From positions 124,001-188,000 of the forward strand of contig NZ_JAAJBT010000002.1 of assembly GCF_011392115.1 (NCBI RefSeq): a stretch of DNA of 64,000 bases. The letters run 5' to 3'. Of the stretch, positions 1 to 8,175 are shown piece after piece; positions within the stretch are counted from its first letter, which is position 1, and every line of letters begins with the position of its first letter. The notes beneath the pieces are model-generated. The model ran no database searches. It was given only the letters and a program-made list of their open reading frames with translations, and was not told the DNA's origin. The DNA comes from Flavobacterium difficile. GTDB taxonomy: Bacteria; Bacteroidota; Bacteroidia; Flavobacteriales; Flavobacteriaceae. Both the position numbers and the translations under genes were made by a program.

Positions 1-1
1 T

Positions 2-349
2 TTAACAATTAGAGAAAATATAGCATTACGAGTTTTCAATAAGAAAAATGATTTATTCGAAACAAAACTATTAGCCTATGCACAACATTTAGGGATTAGT
101 CATTTGTTAGAAAAGAAGGCTAAAAATTGTTCTTATGGAGAAAGACAACGTGCTGCCATTGTAAGAAGTTTAATTCATCCTGCCGAATTTTTAATTTATG
201 ATGAATGCTTTAGTCATTTAGATGTTGAAAATAAAGAAAAAGCATTTCAACTTATCAATAAAGTGGCAATTGAAGAAGGAAGTGCGGTGCTATTTTTCGA
301 ATTAAATGACTTTCCTTTTAGTCATGATTATAACCAATTAAACTTGTAA
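2..349 (+). CDS. ABC transporter ATP-binding protein, C-terminal part (5' end outside window)
   Basis: The reading frame is open from base 2, so the start lies upstream of the window. About 115 residues are visible. They hold a degenerate ABC signature (SYGERQR), a Walker B strand ending in a glutamate (FLIYDE) and the D-loop (SHLD), in the normal order. This is the rear half of a nucleotide-binding domain of the LolD/MacB size class. The stop codon overlaps the start of the following FtsX-type permease by one base, so the two very likely form one exporter that uses ATP hydrolysis in the cytoplasm to drive a membrane subunit. The substrate cannot be told. The signature loop is unusual (SYGE rather than LSGG), but the rest of the helix is standard. 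Confidence 0.85.
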   Translation, partial: LTIRENIALRVFNKKNDLFETKLLAYAQHLGISHLLEKKAKNCSYGERQRAAIVRSLIHPAEFLIYDECFSHLDVENKEKAFQLINKVAIEEGSAVLFFELNDFPFSHDYNQLNL

Positions 350-1503
350 TGAAACATTTTGTTAAATCTGCATTTTTATATGTGGGACTGCTTTTATCCT
401 TCATTTTGGTTTTAAGTTGTATTCAATTATACAGTAATGCCAATGCTTTGTTTGGAAAAAAAAGCACCGATTCTAACTATTGGATTACCCTTTCTAAAAC
501 AATCAATCCCACCAATATCGGTAGAAAAGAATTGATCGGTTTTAATCCTGCTGACCTCACCGAATTAAAAAAATGGAAAGAAGTAAAAGACATTTATCCT
601 GTTGTTTCTAACGATTTTAAAGTATCGGCAGATGGAGGAAGTTTTATTCCTTTTTATACAGATATGTATTTAGAAGCTGTTGATAATGAAGCCATCGACA
701 TTAAAGATTTGTCAGAGTTTGAAGTGAAAGACACTACCATTCCCATCATCATTTCTAGAGAATATTTGAATTTATATAACTACGGATTTGCCTTAAATCA
801 GGGTTTACCTCAAATTACAGAAGAATTTGCTAAAAAAATTGAAGTGAATATCAATATTACTTTAAAAGATAAAAATTTAAAGTACAAAGGGAGATTAATC
901 GGATTGTCTGATAGAATTCATTCCGTATTGGTGCCAAAAAAGTTTTTAGATTCTTTAAATGCGACGCAGACTTATACGAAAAATCATAAAGATATTAATA
1001 CCAGAATTTTAGTGAAAGTTAACGATGTGTCTGACCAAGATTTAATTGCTAAAATGACTGAAAAGGGATATGAGTCTAATCAAGAATCCTTACGATCCGC
1101 TAAAATTAAAGGAAAATTATTTTTAGTATTGAGAACCATAGCATTAATTGGTGTTTTTATATTTTTGCTTTGTATTTTCATGATTGTTAACGTCATTAAA
1201 ATGCAATTTTTAGAAAAACATGAAGAGGTTTCTATAAAATATTCTTTGGGTTATTCTCCAAAAAAGATGGTCAATTCTATTAGTAGGTTTTTTAGCATTA
1301 ACATAGCGTTACTTATTTTTATAAGTTTACTATTGCTAGCTATCGCTCAGTATTATTTTTCAAAATCTGAAATTTCAAATGGTTTATTGCCACAGCACAT
1401 CGAATACTATTTATGGAGTTTTGTAATTATTATTCCAGTTTTTATTTATTTATTAGTAAGTAAACTAATTTATCATTGGTTGTTAAAATCATGGAAATTT
1501 TAG
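349..1503 (+). CDS. FtsX/MacB-type ABC transporter permease
   Basis: The 384-residue protein has the FtsX-family layout: one N-terminal transmembrane helix (about residues 8-28), a large extracytoplasmic domain (about 30-255) and three C-terminal transmembrane helices (about 260-285, 313-335 and 352-375). Its ATG overlaps the stop of the upstream ATPase in a TAATG arrangement, which indicates translational coupling. MacB/LolCDE-type pairs move lipoproteins, peptides or other envelope substrates, but nothing here identifies the cargo. An LSC triplet near the end of the first helix resembles a lipobox. With three further membrane spans I read that helix as an anchor rather than a lipoprotein signal. 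Confidence 0.8.
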   Translation: MKHFVKSAFLYVGLLLSFILVLSCIQLYSNANALFGKKSTDSNYWITLSKTINPTNIGRKELIGFNPADLTELKKWKEVKDIYPVVSNDFKVSADGGSFIPFYTDMYLEAVDNEAIDIKDLSEFEVKDTTIPIIISREYLNLYNYGFALNQGLPQITEEFAKKIEVNINITLKDKNLKYKGRLIGLSDRIHSVLVPKKFLDSLNATQTYTKNHKDINTRILVKVNDVSDQDLIAKMTEKGYESNQESLRSAKIKGKLFLVLRTIALIGVFIFLLCIFMIVNVIKMQFLEKHEEVSIKYSLGYSPKKMVNSISRFFSINIALLIFISLLLLAIAQYYFSKSEISNGLLPQHIEYYLWSFVIIIPVFIYLLVSKLIYHWLLKSWKF

Positions 1504-1546
1504 TTCTTAAAATACTATTCTACACTTCACATTTAAAAAAATACCT

Positions 1547-1580
1547 AAAACCGATATTTGAAAAATTATCGGTTTTTTTC
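1547..1580 (+). terminator. Rho-independent terminator after the ABC exporter genes
   Basis: A nine-base-pair stem (AAAACCGAT at 1547-1555 with ATCGGTTTT at 1568-1576) with a 12-base loop is followed by a T run. It lies 44 bases after the permease stop. Confidence 0.8.
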
Positions 1581-1657
1581 TTTATTCAAAATTAGTATAA
1601 ATTAGCTTATTGTGAATATCTCTTCAAACAAAACCTGCTTTTTTTTTATTAGAAAAT

Positions 1658-1665
1658 TATCTTTG
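1658..1665 (+). promoter_or_regulatory. -7 promoter box (TATCTTTG) of the DUF4494 gene
   Basis: TATCTTTG matches the Bacteroidota TAnnTTTG -7 consensus and sits 25 bases before the ATG at 1691. No good TTG -33 box is visible upstream. Confidence 0.6.
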
Positions 1666-1690
1666 CCCTCTTAATTTATGAAATAAAAAT

Positions 1691-2245
1691 ATGAGTGCAA
1701 TTTGGTTTGAATGTAAAGTAAAATATAGAAAAACAGACGATAATGGAGTACAGAAAATAGTAACAGAACCGTATCTTATTGATGCCTTATCGTATACTGA
1801 AGCTGAAGCACGCTTAACGCAAGAAATGTCGGCTTACATTAGTGAAGAGTTTAAGATTTCGAATATTAAAATGGCAAATTATGCTGAAATTCATCCTTTT
1901 GAAAAAGCTGATCGGTGGTTTAAATCAAAAGTTTCGCTTTTAGCTTATGATGAAGAAAGCGGTAAAGAAAAAAAATCGAATATGTATCTTTTGATACAAG
2001 CTAATGATGTTAAAGAAGCTTTTGATAATACAGTTACTGTAATGAATGGAACTATGGGTGAGTATACAATACCTATGATATCAGAGTCTCCAATAATCGA
2101 TGTTTTCCCTTATTTTGACGGAGATGATGACAATTTAGAGCAATTTGAAAAATTTAATTTAGTAAAATTATCTAAGCCTGAGATTTCAGAAGAAATTTTA
2201 GATGATATGGAGTTTGATGTAGCACTTCTTGAAGAAAGAGCTTAA
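1691..2245 (+). CDS. DUF4494 domain-containing protein
   Basis: The 184-residue acidic protein matches my memory of the DUF4494 family, which is widespread in Bacteroidota and has no assigned function. The N-terminal part begins with a W-F-E-C-K-V-K-Y segment followed by a Y-L-I-D-A-L-S-Y-T-E-A-E block, typical of the family. There is no signal peptide or membrane span, so it is predicted to be cytoplasmic. It stands alone, with its own promoter box upstream and a bidirectional terminator downstream, and converges on a serine hydrolase gene. The acidic last third is probably flexible. No function is proposed. Confidence 0.8.
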   Translation: MSAIWFECKVKYRKTDDNGVQKIVTEPYLIDALSYTEAEARLTQEMSAYISEEFKISNIKMANYAEIHPFEKADRWFKSKVSLLAYDEESGKEKKSNMYLLIQANDVKEAFDNTVTVMNGTMGEYTIPMISESPIIDVFPYFDGDDDNLEQFEKFNLVKLSKPEISEEILDDMEFDVALLEERA

Positions 2246-2250
2246 AAAAT

Positions 2251-2284
2251 AAAAGCCCAATTTGATATTTCAAATTGGGCTTTT
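2251..2284. terminator. Bidirectional terminator between convergent genes
   Basis: A perfect 14-base-pair stem (AAAAGCCCAATTTG at 2251-2264 with its complement at 2271-2284) has A and T tracts on its two sides. It can end transcription of both the DUF4494 gene (+) and the serine hydrolase (-). Confidence 0.9.
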
Positions 2285-2289
2285 ATTTT

Positions 2290-3357
2290 TTAATTAATCA
2301 CTGCATTAATTTTTTGCCAAAGTACATTATCAAAATCAGATAAACCAAAACTTGAATCATCAGCCGCTTCACCCATTCTTATAATTACTATTTTTTTACT
2401 AGGTACTACATATATTTTTTGGTCGTTTTTTCCTAAAGCGCAATACATGTCAGCAGGTGCACTTGGTATTAACGAACCGTTAAATTGCAATTGTGTTTGT
2501 GGTAAATGATAAGATGATTTGCCGTTTAACCACCACAAATAACCATATGCTTGATTAATAGTTTGTGAAGTAGTTGTAGCGTTGTTTAGAAAGGTAGAAT
2601 TGATTATTTGTGTACCGTCCCAATTGCCATTTGCTAAAGTTAGTAATCCAAAACGAGCCATACTTCTGGTGTTACTCCAATACACATTTAAGCTGCCATC
2701 TTGAATCCATGTGCCAGACATCCCTAATTTATCTCTTAATTTGGTGTTGAAATAATTTGTCCAAGTCTGACCAGTAGATTGAGCCACAACATTTTGTAAT
2801 TTAACAAATACGTTATGATAGGCCCAACGCGTACCTGCGTCTGCTACATATTGTAAATTTGCTGGAGACACGTCGTCTCCTAAGGCATCATTTAATCCAG
2901 AATTCATGCACAATAAATTTTTACAGGTAATTAAGTTTTCCTTTGCTAATGGTGCGCTAGTCCAACCTGTCCCTAAATAATCGGATACTTTATTGTTGAT
3001 ATTTAAAAATCCTTCTTGCTCTGCAATTCCAGTTACAGCTGTTGTTAATGTTTTTCCAGCACTAGCCCAATACCATGGAGAGGCGCTTGTATGACCGTTA
3101 TAATATTGTTCCATCACAATTTTTCCATTGTGTAAAATAATAAAACTTTTAGTGTTTTTGTCACTTAAATAAGTGTTTAATGCCGCTATGTTTGCAGTAT
3201 TCCATCCTAAACTTTCTGGAGTTTTAGTTTCCCAAGTGTTACCCGTAATTGGCGGAAAATACATCGCTTCTTCGGTCGGTGTTGTTTCAGGTGTGTCGTC
3301 ACTAGCACAAGAAATAAATAAAGAAACAAAGCAAATTAGTAGGAGTCTGAATTTCAT
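2290..3357 (-). CDS. Beta-lactamase-family serine hydrolase, lipoprotein
   Basis: The 355-residue protein starts with a lipoprotein signal peptide with the acceptor Cys at residue 17 (LFISC). A class C beta-lactamase/transpeptidase fold follows. The active-site S-x-x-K motif is at Ser99-Ala-Gly-Lys102, and the Y-x-N motif is Tyr180-His-Asn182. The third motif (KTG/HxG) is not clear; an A-L-G-K segment near residue 308 occupies about the right place. Such proteins act as esterases, peptidases or D-aminopeptidases in the envelope, and antibiotic hydrolysis should not be assumed. It is monocistronic, with a bidirectional terminator at its 3' end. A second member of the fold lies at 6494..7681 but is not a close copy. 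Confidence 0.85.
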   Translation of the reverse strand: MKFRLLLICFVSLFISCASDDTPETTPTEEAMYFPPITGNTWETKTPESLGWNTANIAALNTYLSDKNTKSFIILHNGKIVMEQYYNGHTSASPWYWASAGKTLTTAVTGIAEQEGFLNINNKVSDYLGTGWTSAPLAKENLITCKNLLCMNSGLNDALGDDVSPANLQYVADAGTRWAYHNVFVKLQNVVAQSTGQTWTNYFNTKLRDKLGMSGTWIQDGSLNVYWSNTRSMARFGLLTLANGNWDGTQIINSTFLNNATTTSQTINQAYGYLWWLNGKSSYHLPQTQLQFNGSLIPSAPADMYCALGKNDQKIYVVPSKKIVIIRMGEAADDSSFGLSDFDNVLWQKINAVIN

Positions 3358-3521
3358 ATTTTTGATTTTTTATGGTTGCTAATATCAAGTTAATTTATCA
3401 GTTAGACTAATCAAAGTAGAAAAGGTTTAACAACGATTCGATTTTTAATCATTTGTAAAACAAACTAAAAAATTTTAACTATTAATATTATTTCTATAAT
3501 CTGTGTACTGATAAATTATAA

Positions 3522-4295
3522 TTACATTTTCTTTGCTTCTTCCCAAAACACGTCCATTTCGGCTAAAGTCATTTCAGATAATGATTTTCCTAAATCGGCT
3601 GCTTTGCTTTCTAAATACATGAAGCGTTTTATGAATTTTTTATTGGTACGTTCTAACGCGTCTTCTGGATTCACTTTTAAAAATCGGGCATAATTTATCA
3701 TAGAAAATAATACGTCTCCAAATTCAGCTTCTATTTTGTCTGGGTTGTTTGCGGCGATTTCTATTTGTAGTTCGGCAATTTCTTCTTGTACTTTTTCCCA
3801 AACTTGATGCGATTCTTCCCAATCAAATCCCACACCTTTTACTTTATCTTGAATTCTGCTGGCTTTAACTAAAGCAGGTAAGCTTTTTGGAACACCTTCT
3901 AAGACAGAAGTTCTGCCTTCTTTTAACTTCAGTTTTTCCCAATTTTGTTTGACTTGTTCTTCGTTTTCCACTACCACATCGCCATAAATATGCGGATGGC
4001 GGTCAATTAACTTATCACAAATGCTATTGGCAACATCGGCAATATCAAAAGCTTTTTTTTCAGCACCAATTTTGGCGTAAAAAACAATGTGAAGTAATAA
4101 ATCTCCTAATTCTTTTTTAATTTCTGGTAAATCGTTGTCTAATATGGCATCACCTAATTCGTAAGTTTCTTCTATGGTTAAATGACGTAAACTTTCTAAG
4201 GTTTGTTTTTTATCCCAAGGACATTTTTCACGTAAATCGTCCATGATGTCTAGTAATCTTTCAAAGGCTTGTATTTGTTGCTGGCGTGTGTTCAT
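3522..4295 (-). CDS. mazG: Nucleoside triphosphate pyrophosphohydrolase MazG
   Basis: The 257-residue protein has two MazG-type all-alpha domains, the length and layout of the E. coli-type housekeeping enzyme. The first has a CPWDKKQT-type start followed by the metal-binding EETYELGDA and ELGDLLLH helices. The second repeats this with EEIAEL and EFGDVLF. The family hydrolyses (d)NTPs to NMP and pyrophosphate and is thought to clean the nucleotide pool. It is cytoplasmic. The next genes to the right, also leftward, are DUF5606 and def, but a structured repeat and a terminator lie between, so mazG is probably transcribed separately. Confidence 0.93.
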   Translation of the reverse strand: MNTRQQQIQAFERLLDIMDDLREKCPWDKKQTLESLRHLTIEETYELGDAILDNDLPEIKKELGDLLLHIVFYAKIGAEKKAFDIADVANSICDKLIDRHPHIYGDVVVENEEQVKQNWEKLKLKEGRTSVLEGVPKSLPALVKASRIQDKVKGVGFDWEESHQVWEKVQEEIAELQIEIAANNPDKIEAEFGDVLFSMINYARFLKVNPEDALERTNKKFIKRFMYLESKAADLGKSLSEMTLAEMDVFWEEAKKM

Positions 4296-4398
4296 TTATA
4301 AAATTGTTTCAGATTTAAGGTTACTGGTTTCAAGTTTCAGATTTCTTGTTGTTAAAAATACGGATAAAATATGATTTGAAAAAATGCACGTGTAAACT

Positions 4399-4500
4399 AG
4401 CCGTGGTTGTAGCGGCATCCTTTTATTAATTTTTTTCAGAATTTATAAAAGATATAGCGGAAGACACGACTGAATGTGATTTGTAATGGATTTTTCTGCT
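4399..4500 (+). ncRNA. Structured intergenic repeat, copy 1 (possible Flavo-1-type RNA)
   Basis: This shares ordered blocks with 30107..30222: AGCCGTGG, CGGCATCCTTTT, AAAAGATATAG-GGAA and GG-TTTTTC-TGCT. Between the second and third blocks an AT-rich hairpin forms (CTTTTAT with ATAAAAG and further pairs), and GCCG-CGGC closes a small 5' hairpin. The hairpin sequence differs from copy 2 although both pair, which argues for an RNA structure. The assignment to Flavo-1 is from memory and unverified. Strand is taken from the block order in both copies. It lies antisense in the gap between mazG and DUF5606. Confidence 0.55.
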
Positions 4501-4502
4501 AC

Positions 4503-4538
4503 AAAAAAAATCCCAAACTAAATTAAGAATGGGATTTT
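4503..4538 (-). terminator. Terminator of the DUF5606 gene
   Basis: AAAATCCCA (4507-4515) pairs with TGGGATTTT (4530-4538). Read leftward it is followed by eight T. It lies just past the stop of the leftward DUF5606 gene. Confidence 0.75.
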
Positions 4539-4561
4539 GTATAATTTTTGAACGGAACTAA

Positions 4562-4987
4562 TTACTCGGCTGGAGTTTCTTCTTTTGCTTCAGTATTTAA
4601 AGCTTCTACCGAAACATATCCTTTTGGTTGTAAAATGTTGTACCAATTGAATATTTTTTTGATGTCAGAAGTATACACTCTGTCTTCGTCAAATTCAGGT
4701 AAAATTTCTCTGAAATAACTTCTTAATTTGTCGTCACTTTCTTTGTGAGAAATTGTTGGTTCACCATTTTCTTTAGCAGCAATAGTTTTGAAGATTTCGA
4801 TTAATTTTACTTCTTCGTTATAGGTATAAACTGCAATTTCTGATAATAAACTTACATTACTTCTTAAACCAACAGTAATTTTTTTACCGTCTAACAAAGC
4901 TTCAGCTACAAAACCAGAACGTGTTTGTACTTTTAATTCGTATAATCCTGGTTTACCAGAAATGGCTAATATTTTTTGAAAACTCAT
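4562..4987 (-). CDS. DUF5606 domain-containing protein
   Basis: The 141-residue cytoplasmic protein opens with the family's characteristic run (ILAISGKPGLYEL, then a K-V-Q-T-R-S-G-F-V-A-E block). I recognise it as DUF5606, a small conserved Bacteroidota family of unknown function. The N-terminal half (about 1-65) looks like a beta-rich, SH3-like fold and the C-terminal half is helical, ending in an acidic Glu/Ala tail. It has its own promoter (TTG-N19-TATATTTG) and terminator. In related genomes it commonly lies between def and mazG, as here. That association suggests housekeeping but does not assign a role. Confidence 0.8.
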   Translation of the reverse strand: MSFQKILAISGKPGLYELKVQTRSGFVAEALLDGKKITVGLRSNVSLLSEIAVYTYNEEVKLIEIFKTIAAKENGEPTISHKESDDKLRSYFREILPEFDEDRVYTSDIKKIFNWYNILQPKGYVSVEALNTEAKEETPAE

Positions 4988-5012
4988 AGTTTTATAATTT
5001 TTAAAAGGATGG

Positions 5013-5042
5013 CAAATATATATTTTAATATTTCAAAAACAA
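5013..5042 (-). promoter_or_regulatory. Promoter of the DUF5606 gene
   Basis: Read leftward there is a TTG at 5042-5040, 19 bases, then TATATTTG at 5020-5013 (TAnnTTTG consensus). The -7 box lies 25 bases before the start codon at 4987. Confidence 0.7.
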
Positions 5043-5060
5043 ACTTGAAATCCTTAATTT

Positions 5061-5648
5061 TTACTTAATTTTTAAATTGGCAAATTTCATTCGGTAATCA
5101 GGTCTGGCTTTGCCTTCCATGATGTTTTGCAGTTTTTTACCCACTAATTTTTTCTTTAACATTGAAAGGTGATCGGTGAATAAAATGCCTTCAATATGAT
5201 CGTATTCATGTTGAATAACTCTGGCAATCAGGCCGTTATAAGTTTCTGTTTTTTTAACGAAATTTTCGTCTAAGAATTCAATAGTAATGGTGTCATGTCT
5301 GAAAACATCTTCACGAACATCAGGAATACTCAAGCAACCTTCGTTAAATCCCCAAATTTCACCTTCTTCTTTAAGAATTTTCGCGTTGATAAACGTTTGT
5401 TTGAAACCTTTTAATTGTTCTGCTTCTTCTTTGGAAACGTCATCACTATCAGCAAATGGAGTTGTGTCAATCACAAATAATCGGATCGGTAAGCCTACCT
5501 GAGGTGCTGCTAATCCTACACCATACGCATTGTACATGGTTTCGTACATGTTGTTTAAGGTTTCCGATAAATTTGGATAATCTTGTGGAATGTCTTCGCA
5601 AACTTTTCTTAAAACTGCTTCGCCATATCCGTATATTGGTAAAATCAT
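5061..5648 (-). CDS. def: Peptide deformylase
   Basis: The 195-residue enzyme removes the N-formyl group from nascent proteins. All three family motifs are intact: GVGLAAPQ (residues 43-50), EGCLS with the metal ligand Cys105, and the HExxDH metal site (His147-Glu148 to His151). An insertion between motifs 1 and 2 (about residues 64-85, DDVSKEEAEQLKG) is usual for Bacteroidota deformylases. The protein is cytoplasmic and acts at the ribosome exit. A TAATTTTG box lies 16 bases upstream of the start. The gene lies 73 bases upstream of the DUF5606 gene on the same strand, but each has its own promoter signal. Confidence 0.97.
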   Translation of the reverse strand: MILPIYGYGEAVLRKVCEDIPQDYPNLSETLNNMYETMYNAYGVGLAAPQVGLPIRLFVIDTTPFADSDDVSKEEAEQLKGFKQTFINAKILKEEGEIWGFNEGCLSIPDVREDVFRHDTITIEFLDENFVKKTETYNGLIARVIQHEYDHIEGILFTDHLSMLKKKLVGKKLQNIMEGKARPDYRMKFANLKIK

Positions 5649-5664
5649 GATTCGAAATTTTTTG

Positions 5665-5672
5665 CAAAATTA
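5665..5672 (-). promoter_or_regulatory. -7 promoter box of def
   Basis: Read leftward, TAATTTTG matches TAnnTTTG and lies 16 bases before the def start. A TTG -33 box is not evident. Confidence 0.45.
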
Positions 5673-5706
5673 GGAAATTTTCTGCTACGGTTACTATTTT
5701 GCTTCT

Positions 5707-6363
5707 TTAATTTGTAGCAATCACTTCATTATTTAACCATTTTTTAAGTAAAACATCGTTGTGTGTGATGTTGCAAAAATGATACACCTTGCTATTCATG
5801 ACCTTTGAATCTTCAATTTTTTCTTTGGTTGGTCCGGAATTATTAAAATAATTGGAATGAATAAAGTAAACGTTTTGGCTTTCTTTTAAAATAAAACCGA
5901 CATGAAAATCTAATCCTATGAAATACAAACCGTCTTTTTTATAAGTTAAAAAATATGTTTTTAGTTCCTCTTTGGTTTTGTTTTGAAGCGTTTCAATCGC
6001 TGAGCCACAAGCAATGACTTTAGCTTCATGATAAGGTGCTTTTTGTGCGAGTTTATAGCGATTTACGTTTAGTCCAACATCTCGAAGCGTTGTAGAAACG
6101 AAATAACCACAAGCAATACTGCCAGATTTTGGAATTTCAGAGTAACCGTCAAATGACCATTTTGTGCCATACCATTGCGGAATGATATCCGTAACTAAAT
6201 GGTTAGTGAATTGTTTTCGAATCTGATTTAAGGATTCCGATTTATTTGCAGCATTTTTATAGGATTGCGCTGCTTGTTTTCTATTTGATTGAATAGTGCT
6301 TTTTATATACGCGTAATTAATAAGCAAAATTGATACTAAAGAAAGGGCCGATTTTACTAGCAT
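5707..6363 (-). CDS. Membrane-anchored hypothetical protein, possibly a papain-fold (NlpC/P60-like) hydrolase
   Basis: I do not recognise this 218-residue protein as a named family. An N-terminal hydrophobic segment (about residues 4-20) looks like a signal anchor, followed by a Lys/Asn/Gln-rich stretch. The core contains an A-C-G-Y-F-V segment at the start of a predicted helix, then about 70 residues later L-D-F-H-V-G-F, then an H-S-N-Y-F segment. A Cys at a helix start followed by a His on a strand before G-F is the pattern of NlpC/P60 and CHAP papain-fold peptidases. That reading is inference only. It is leftward and stands alone between def and a second serine hydrolase. Confidence 0.5.
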   Translation of the reverse strand: MLVKSALSLVSILLINYAYIKSTIQSNRKQAAQSYKNAANKSESLNQIRKQFTNHLVTDIIPQWYGTKWSFDGYSEIPKSGSIACGYFVSTTLRDVGLNVNRYKLAQKAPYHEAKVIACGSAIETLQNKTKEELKTYFLTYKKDGLYFIGLDFHVGFILKESQNVYFIHSNYFNNSGPTKEKIEDSKVMNSKVYHFCNITHNDVLLKKWLNNEVIATN

Positions 6364-6435
6364 TTTGTTTTTTTAAATGTAACGAAAATAATATGCAATT
6401 ATTGCGTCATAAAACAGCAAACTTTAGAAAAACCA

Positions 6436-6486
6436 AAATCGTAATTCTTAAATCGTAATTCTTAAATCGTAATTCTTAAATCGTAA
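6436..6486. repeat. 14-bp tandem repeat, about 3.6 copies
   Basis: The unit AAATCGTAATTCTT is repeated at 6436, 6450 and 6464, followed by a partial copy AAATCGTAA at 6478-6486. The copies are exact. It fills the gap directly after the 3' end of the serine hydrolase gene (leftward stop at 6494). The same words (TCGTAA, TTCTTAAAT) recur in looser form at 14.85, 15.31, 32.31 and 32.82 kb. Confidence 0.95.
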
Positions 6487-6493
6487 ATGCTAC

Positions 6494-7681
6494 TTATTCA
6501 TTTGCGCCACCCACATCACTAGCATCTAATTTTACGGGATATTTAGCATTAAATAACGCAATAAATTTTTTAGTTTGATAGGTTTTGTGCGTCATTTTAT
6601 TCGACAAGGCAATAATGGTTAAAGTGTCCGTTTTTTGAGTGATGTATGACGAAGTGTTTCCATGCCACCAACCGTTATGATAGGTTAAAGTTGGGGCTTC
6701 TTTCCATTCACGCAAGCGAATTCCTAAACCATAATTTTTTTCACCCTTAGCTTCGTAGCTGTATCCTTTAAAAATTTCTTTTTTAATTTTTTTGCTGAAG
6801 AATTTATCTGAATAAGTGGCTAAATCAAATTTCAGTAAATCTCGTGCAGTTGAATATATGTTTTTATCGCCATACACCAAATCTAAATGGTCAAATGCCA
6901 ATCGTAATTTACTTGCTTTATACGTTTGACTTACCGTATCATGATGTTTTTCGTAATCAAAAACAAAACTATTTTTCATGCCTAATGGTTTGAAAAGTAA
7001 TTTGTCCATCGCCTTATGATAACGCATTCCGGATACTTTTTCAATAATTAAAGCTAGTAACGAATAATTGGTATTGCAATAAGCGAAACGCGTTCCAGGT
7101 TTACTTTCTAAATGAATTTTTCCAGAATTGATTAAATCTAAAATATCTTGGTTAGTAATGCGTTTTTTTTTGTCCCATTTCACATCGCGTTCAATAAAAT
7201 AGCCATAATGACGCAAGCCACTACGGTGATTTAACAACATTCTTACCGTAATGTCTTCATGGAAAAAGTCTTTTAAATATTTTGAAACTTTATCATCTAG
7301 ACCAATCTTTCCTTGATCTACCATTCGTAAAATTACAGCTGCAGTTAATACTTTACTAACAGATGCAATATGTAAAGGTTTGTTTTTTCTGTTTTTATCC
7401 TCTTTTTCTTTGTAAGCAAACCCTTGATAATCTTCAAACAAAATTTTACCATTTTTAGCCACTAAAAATTGGCCGTAAAATTCATTTTTATTGATTAGTT
7501 TGTTGTATTGAAAGGCAATGTCAGCTTGTTTTTTATTACAATAATCGGCACTTAATTCGTTAAACGCTACAAAAAATTCACCTTGATTTTTTTGTGTGCC
7601 ATTTTTATTTGAAAAATCGTTGGTTTTGTCTTTACAGGCTAAGGTTAAAAAAGTAATTGCTAGTAGTATGCGAATTTTCAT
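6494..7681 (-). CDS. Beta-lactamase-family serine hydrolase, lipoprotein
   Basis: The 395-residue protein begins with a lipoprotein signal (acceptor Cys16, LTLAC). All three active-site motifs of the class C beta-lactamase/penicillin-binding fold are visible: Ser107-Val-Ser-Lys110, a Y-C-N motif near residue 201, and an H-N-G-W-W-H-G segment near residue 338 standing in for KTG. The fold covers D-aminopeptidases, esterases and peptidoglycan enzymes, and the substrate is not inferable. Its start codon overlaps by one base the stop of the upstream PH-domain gene (7681..8109), so the two are probably co-translated. A perfect 14-bp tandem repeat follows its stop codon. Confidence 0.87.
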   Translation of the reverse strand: MKIRILLAITFLTLACKDKTNDFSNKNGTQKNQGEFFVAFNELSADYCNKKQADIAFQYNKLINKNEFYGQFLVAKNGKILFEDYQGFAYKEKEDKNRKNKPLHIASVSKVLTAAVILRMVDQGKIGLDDKVSKYLKDFFHEDITVRMLLNHRSGLRHYGYFIERDVKWDKKKRITNQDILDLINSGKIHLESKPGTRFAYCNTNYSLLALIIEKVSGMRYHKAMDKLLFKPLGMKNSFVFDYEKHHDTVSQTYKASKLRLAFDHLDLVYGDKNIYSTARDLLKFDLATYSDKFFSKKIKKEIFKGYSYEAKGEKNYGLGIRLREWKEAPTLTYHNGWWHGNTSSYITQKTDTLTIIALSNKMTHKTYQTKKFIALFNAKYPVKLDASDVGGANE

Positions 7682-8109
7682 TATTTTTTTATTTCAATGT
7701 TGGGATTGATTTCTAGTAATTGGGCAATAAATTGGTCTCTGTTTTCTGGTGAGATAAAAATATCATCGTATTTGTGGTACAAAATTTCTATTCCTTTATG
7801 ATGGAAACCAGGTTTGTATAAGTTGGTTTTTATAATAGAATTGGAATGTTTAAGTACGTTAATTTCTGATATTTTAATCTTTGTTTTATAAAAAAACATT
7901 GAAATTATTAAAATATCTTTCTGTATTTCATAGTTAGTAGTAAAGTACAAAAGTGTAAATATTACTAATAAAAGCGCAAAAATTCCTAATGGTGGGAAAA
8001 TTATTAATTGGCTGTCCTCTTCTGTAAAAATACCAATAAGTAGCACCAAAAGTGCTGGTAGTAAAAGTATTATAATATTGTAAGTGCTAAAAGCGGATTT
8101 GAATTTCAT
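7681..8109 (-). CDS. PH-domain-like membrane protein
   Basis: The 142-residue protein has two hydrophobic segments (about residues 12-28 and 36-57) followed by a short all-beta domain (Y-E-I-Q-K-D-I-L-I-I then K-I-K-I-S-E-I-N-V-L). It ends with S-P-E-N-R-D-Q-F-I, a layout typical of the small bacterial PH-like domains (bPH_6 type) that sit next to the membrane. Function is unknown. It is the first gene of a two-gene leftward unit with the serine hydrolase, overlapping it by one base. The menB promoter region lies immediately upstream and runs the other way, so the two units are divergent. Confidence 0.65.
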   Translation of the reverse strand: MKFKSAFSTYNIIILLLPALLVLLIGIFTEEDSQLIIFPPLGIFALLLVIFTLLYFTTNYEIQKDILIISMFFYKTKIKISEINVLKHSNSIIKTNLYKPGFHHKGIEILYHKYDDIFISPENRDQFIAQLLEINPNIEIKK

Positions 8110-8116
8110 AAAAATA

Positions 8117-8147
8117 TGTACAGCTTTTGCAAATTAAAGTATTTTTG
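8117..8147 (+). promoter_or_regulatory. Promoter of menB
   Basis: TTG (8117-8119), 20 bases, then TATTTTTG (8140-8147) gives a good Bacteroidota -33/-7 pair, 28 bases before the menB start. A second TATTTTTG at 8151-8158 could serve as an alternative -7 box. Confidence 0.7.
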
Positions 8148-8175
8148 AAGTATTTTTGATAAAAAAATATTCAAA

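Noticed and set aside
6436..6486. CRISPR array
   Set aside because: The units are 14 bases, contiguous, without spacers, and no cas genes are near.
2290..7681. Antibiotic-resistance beta-lactamases
   Set aside because: Both serine hydrolases are of the broad class C fold with atypical third motifs; nothing supports drug hydrolysis.
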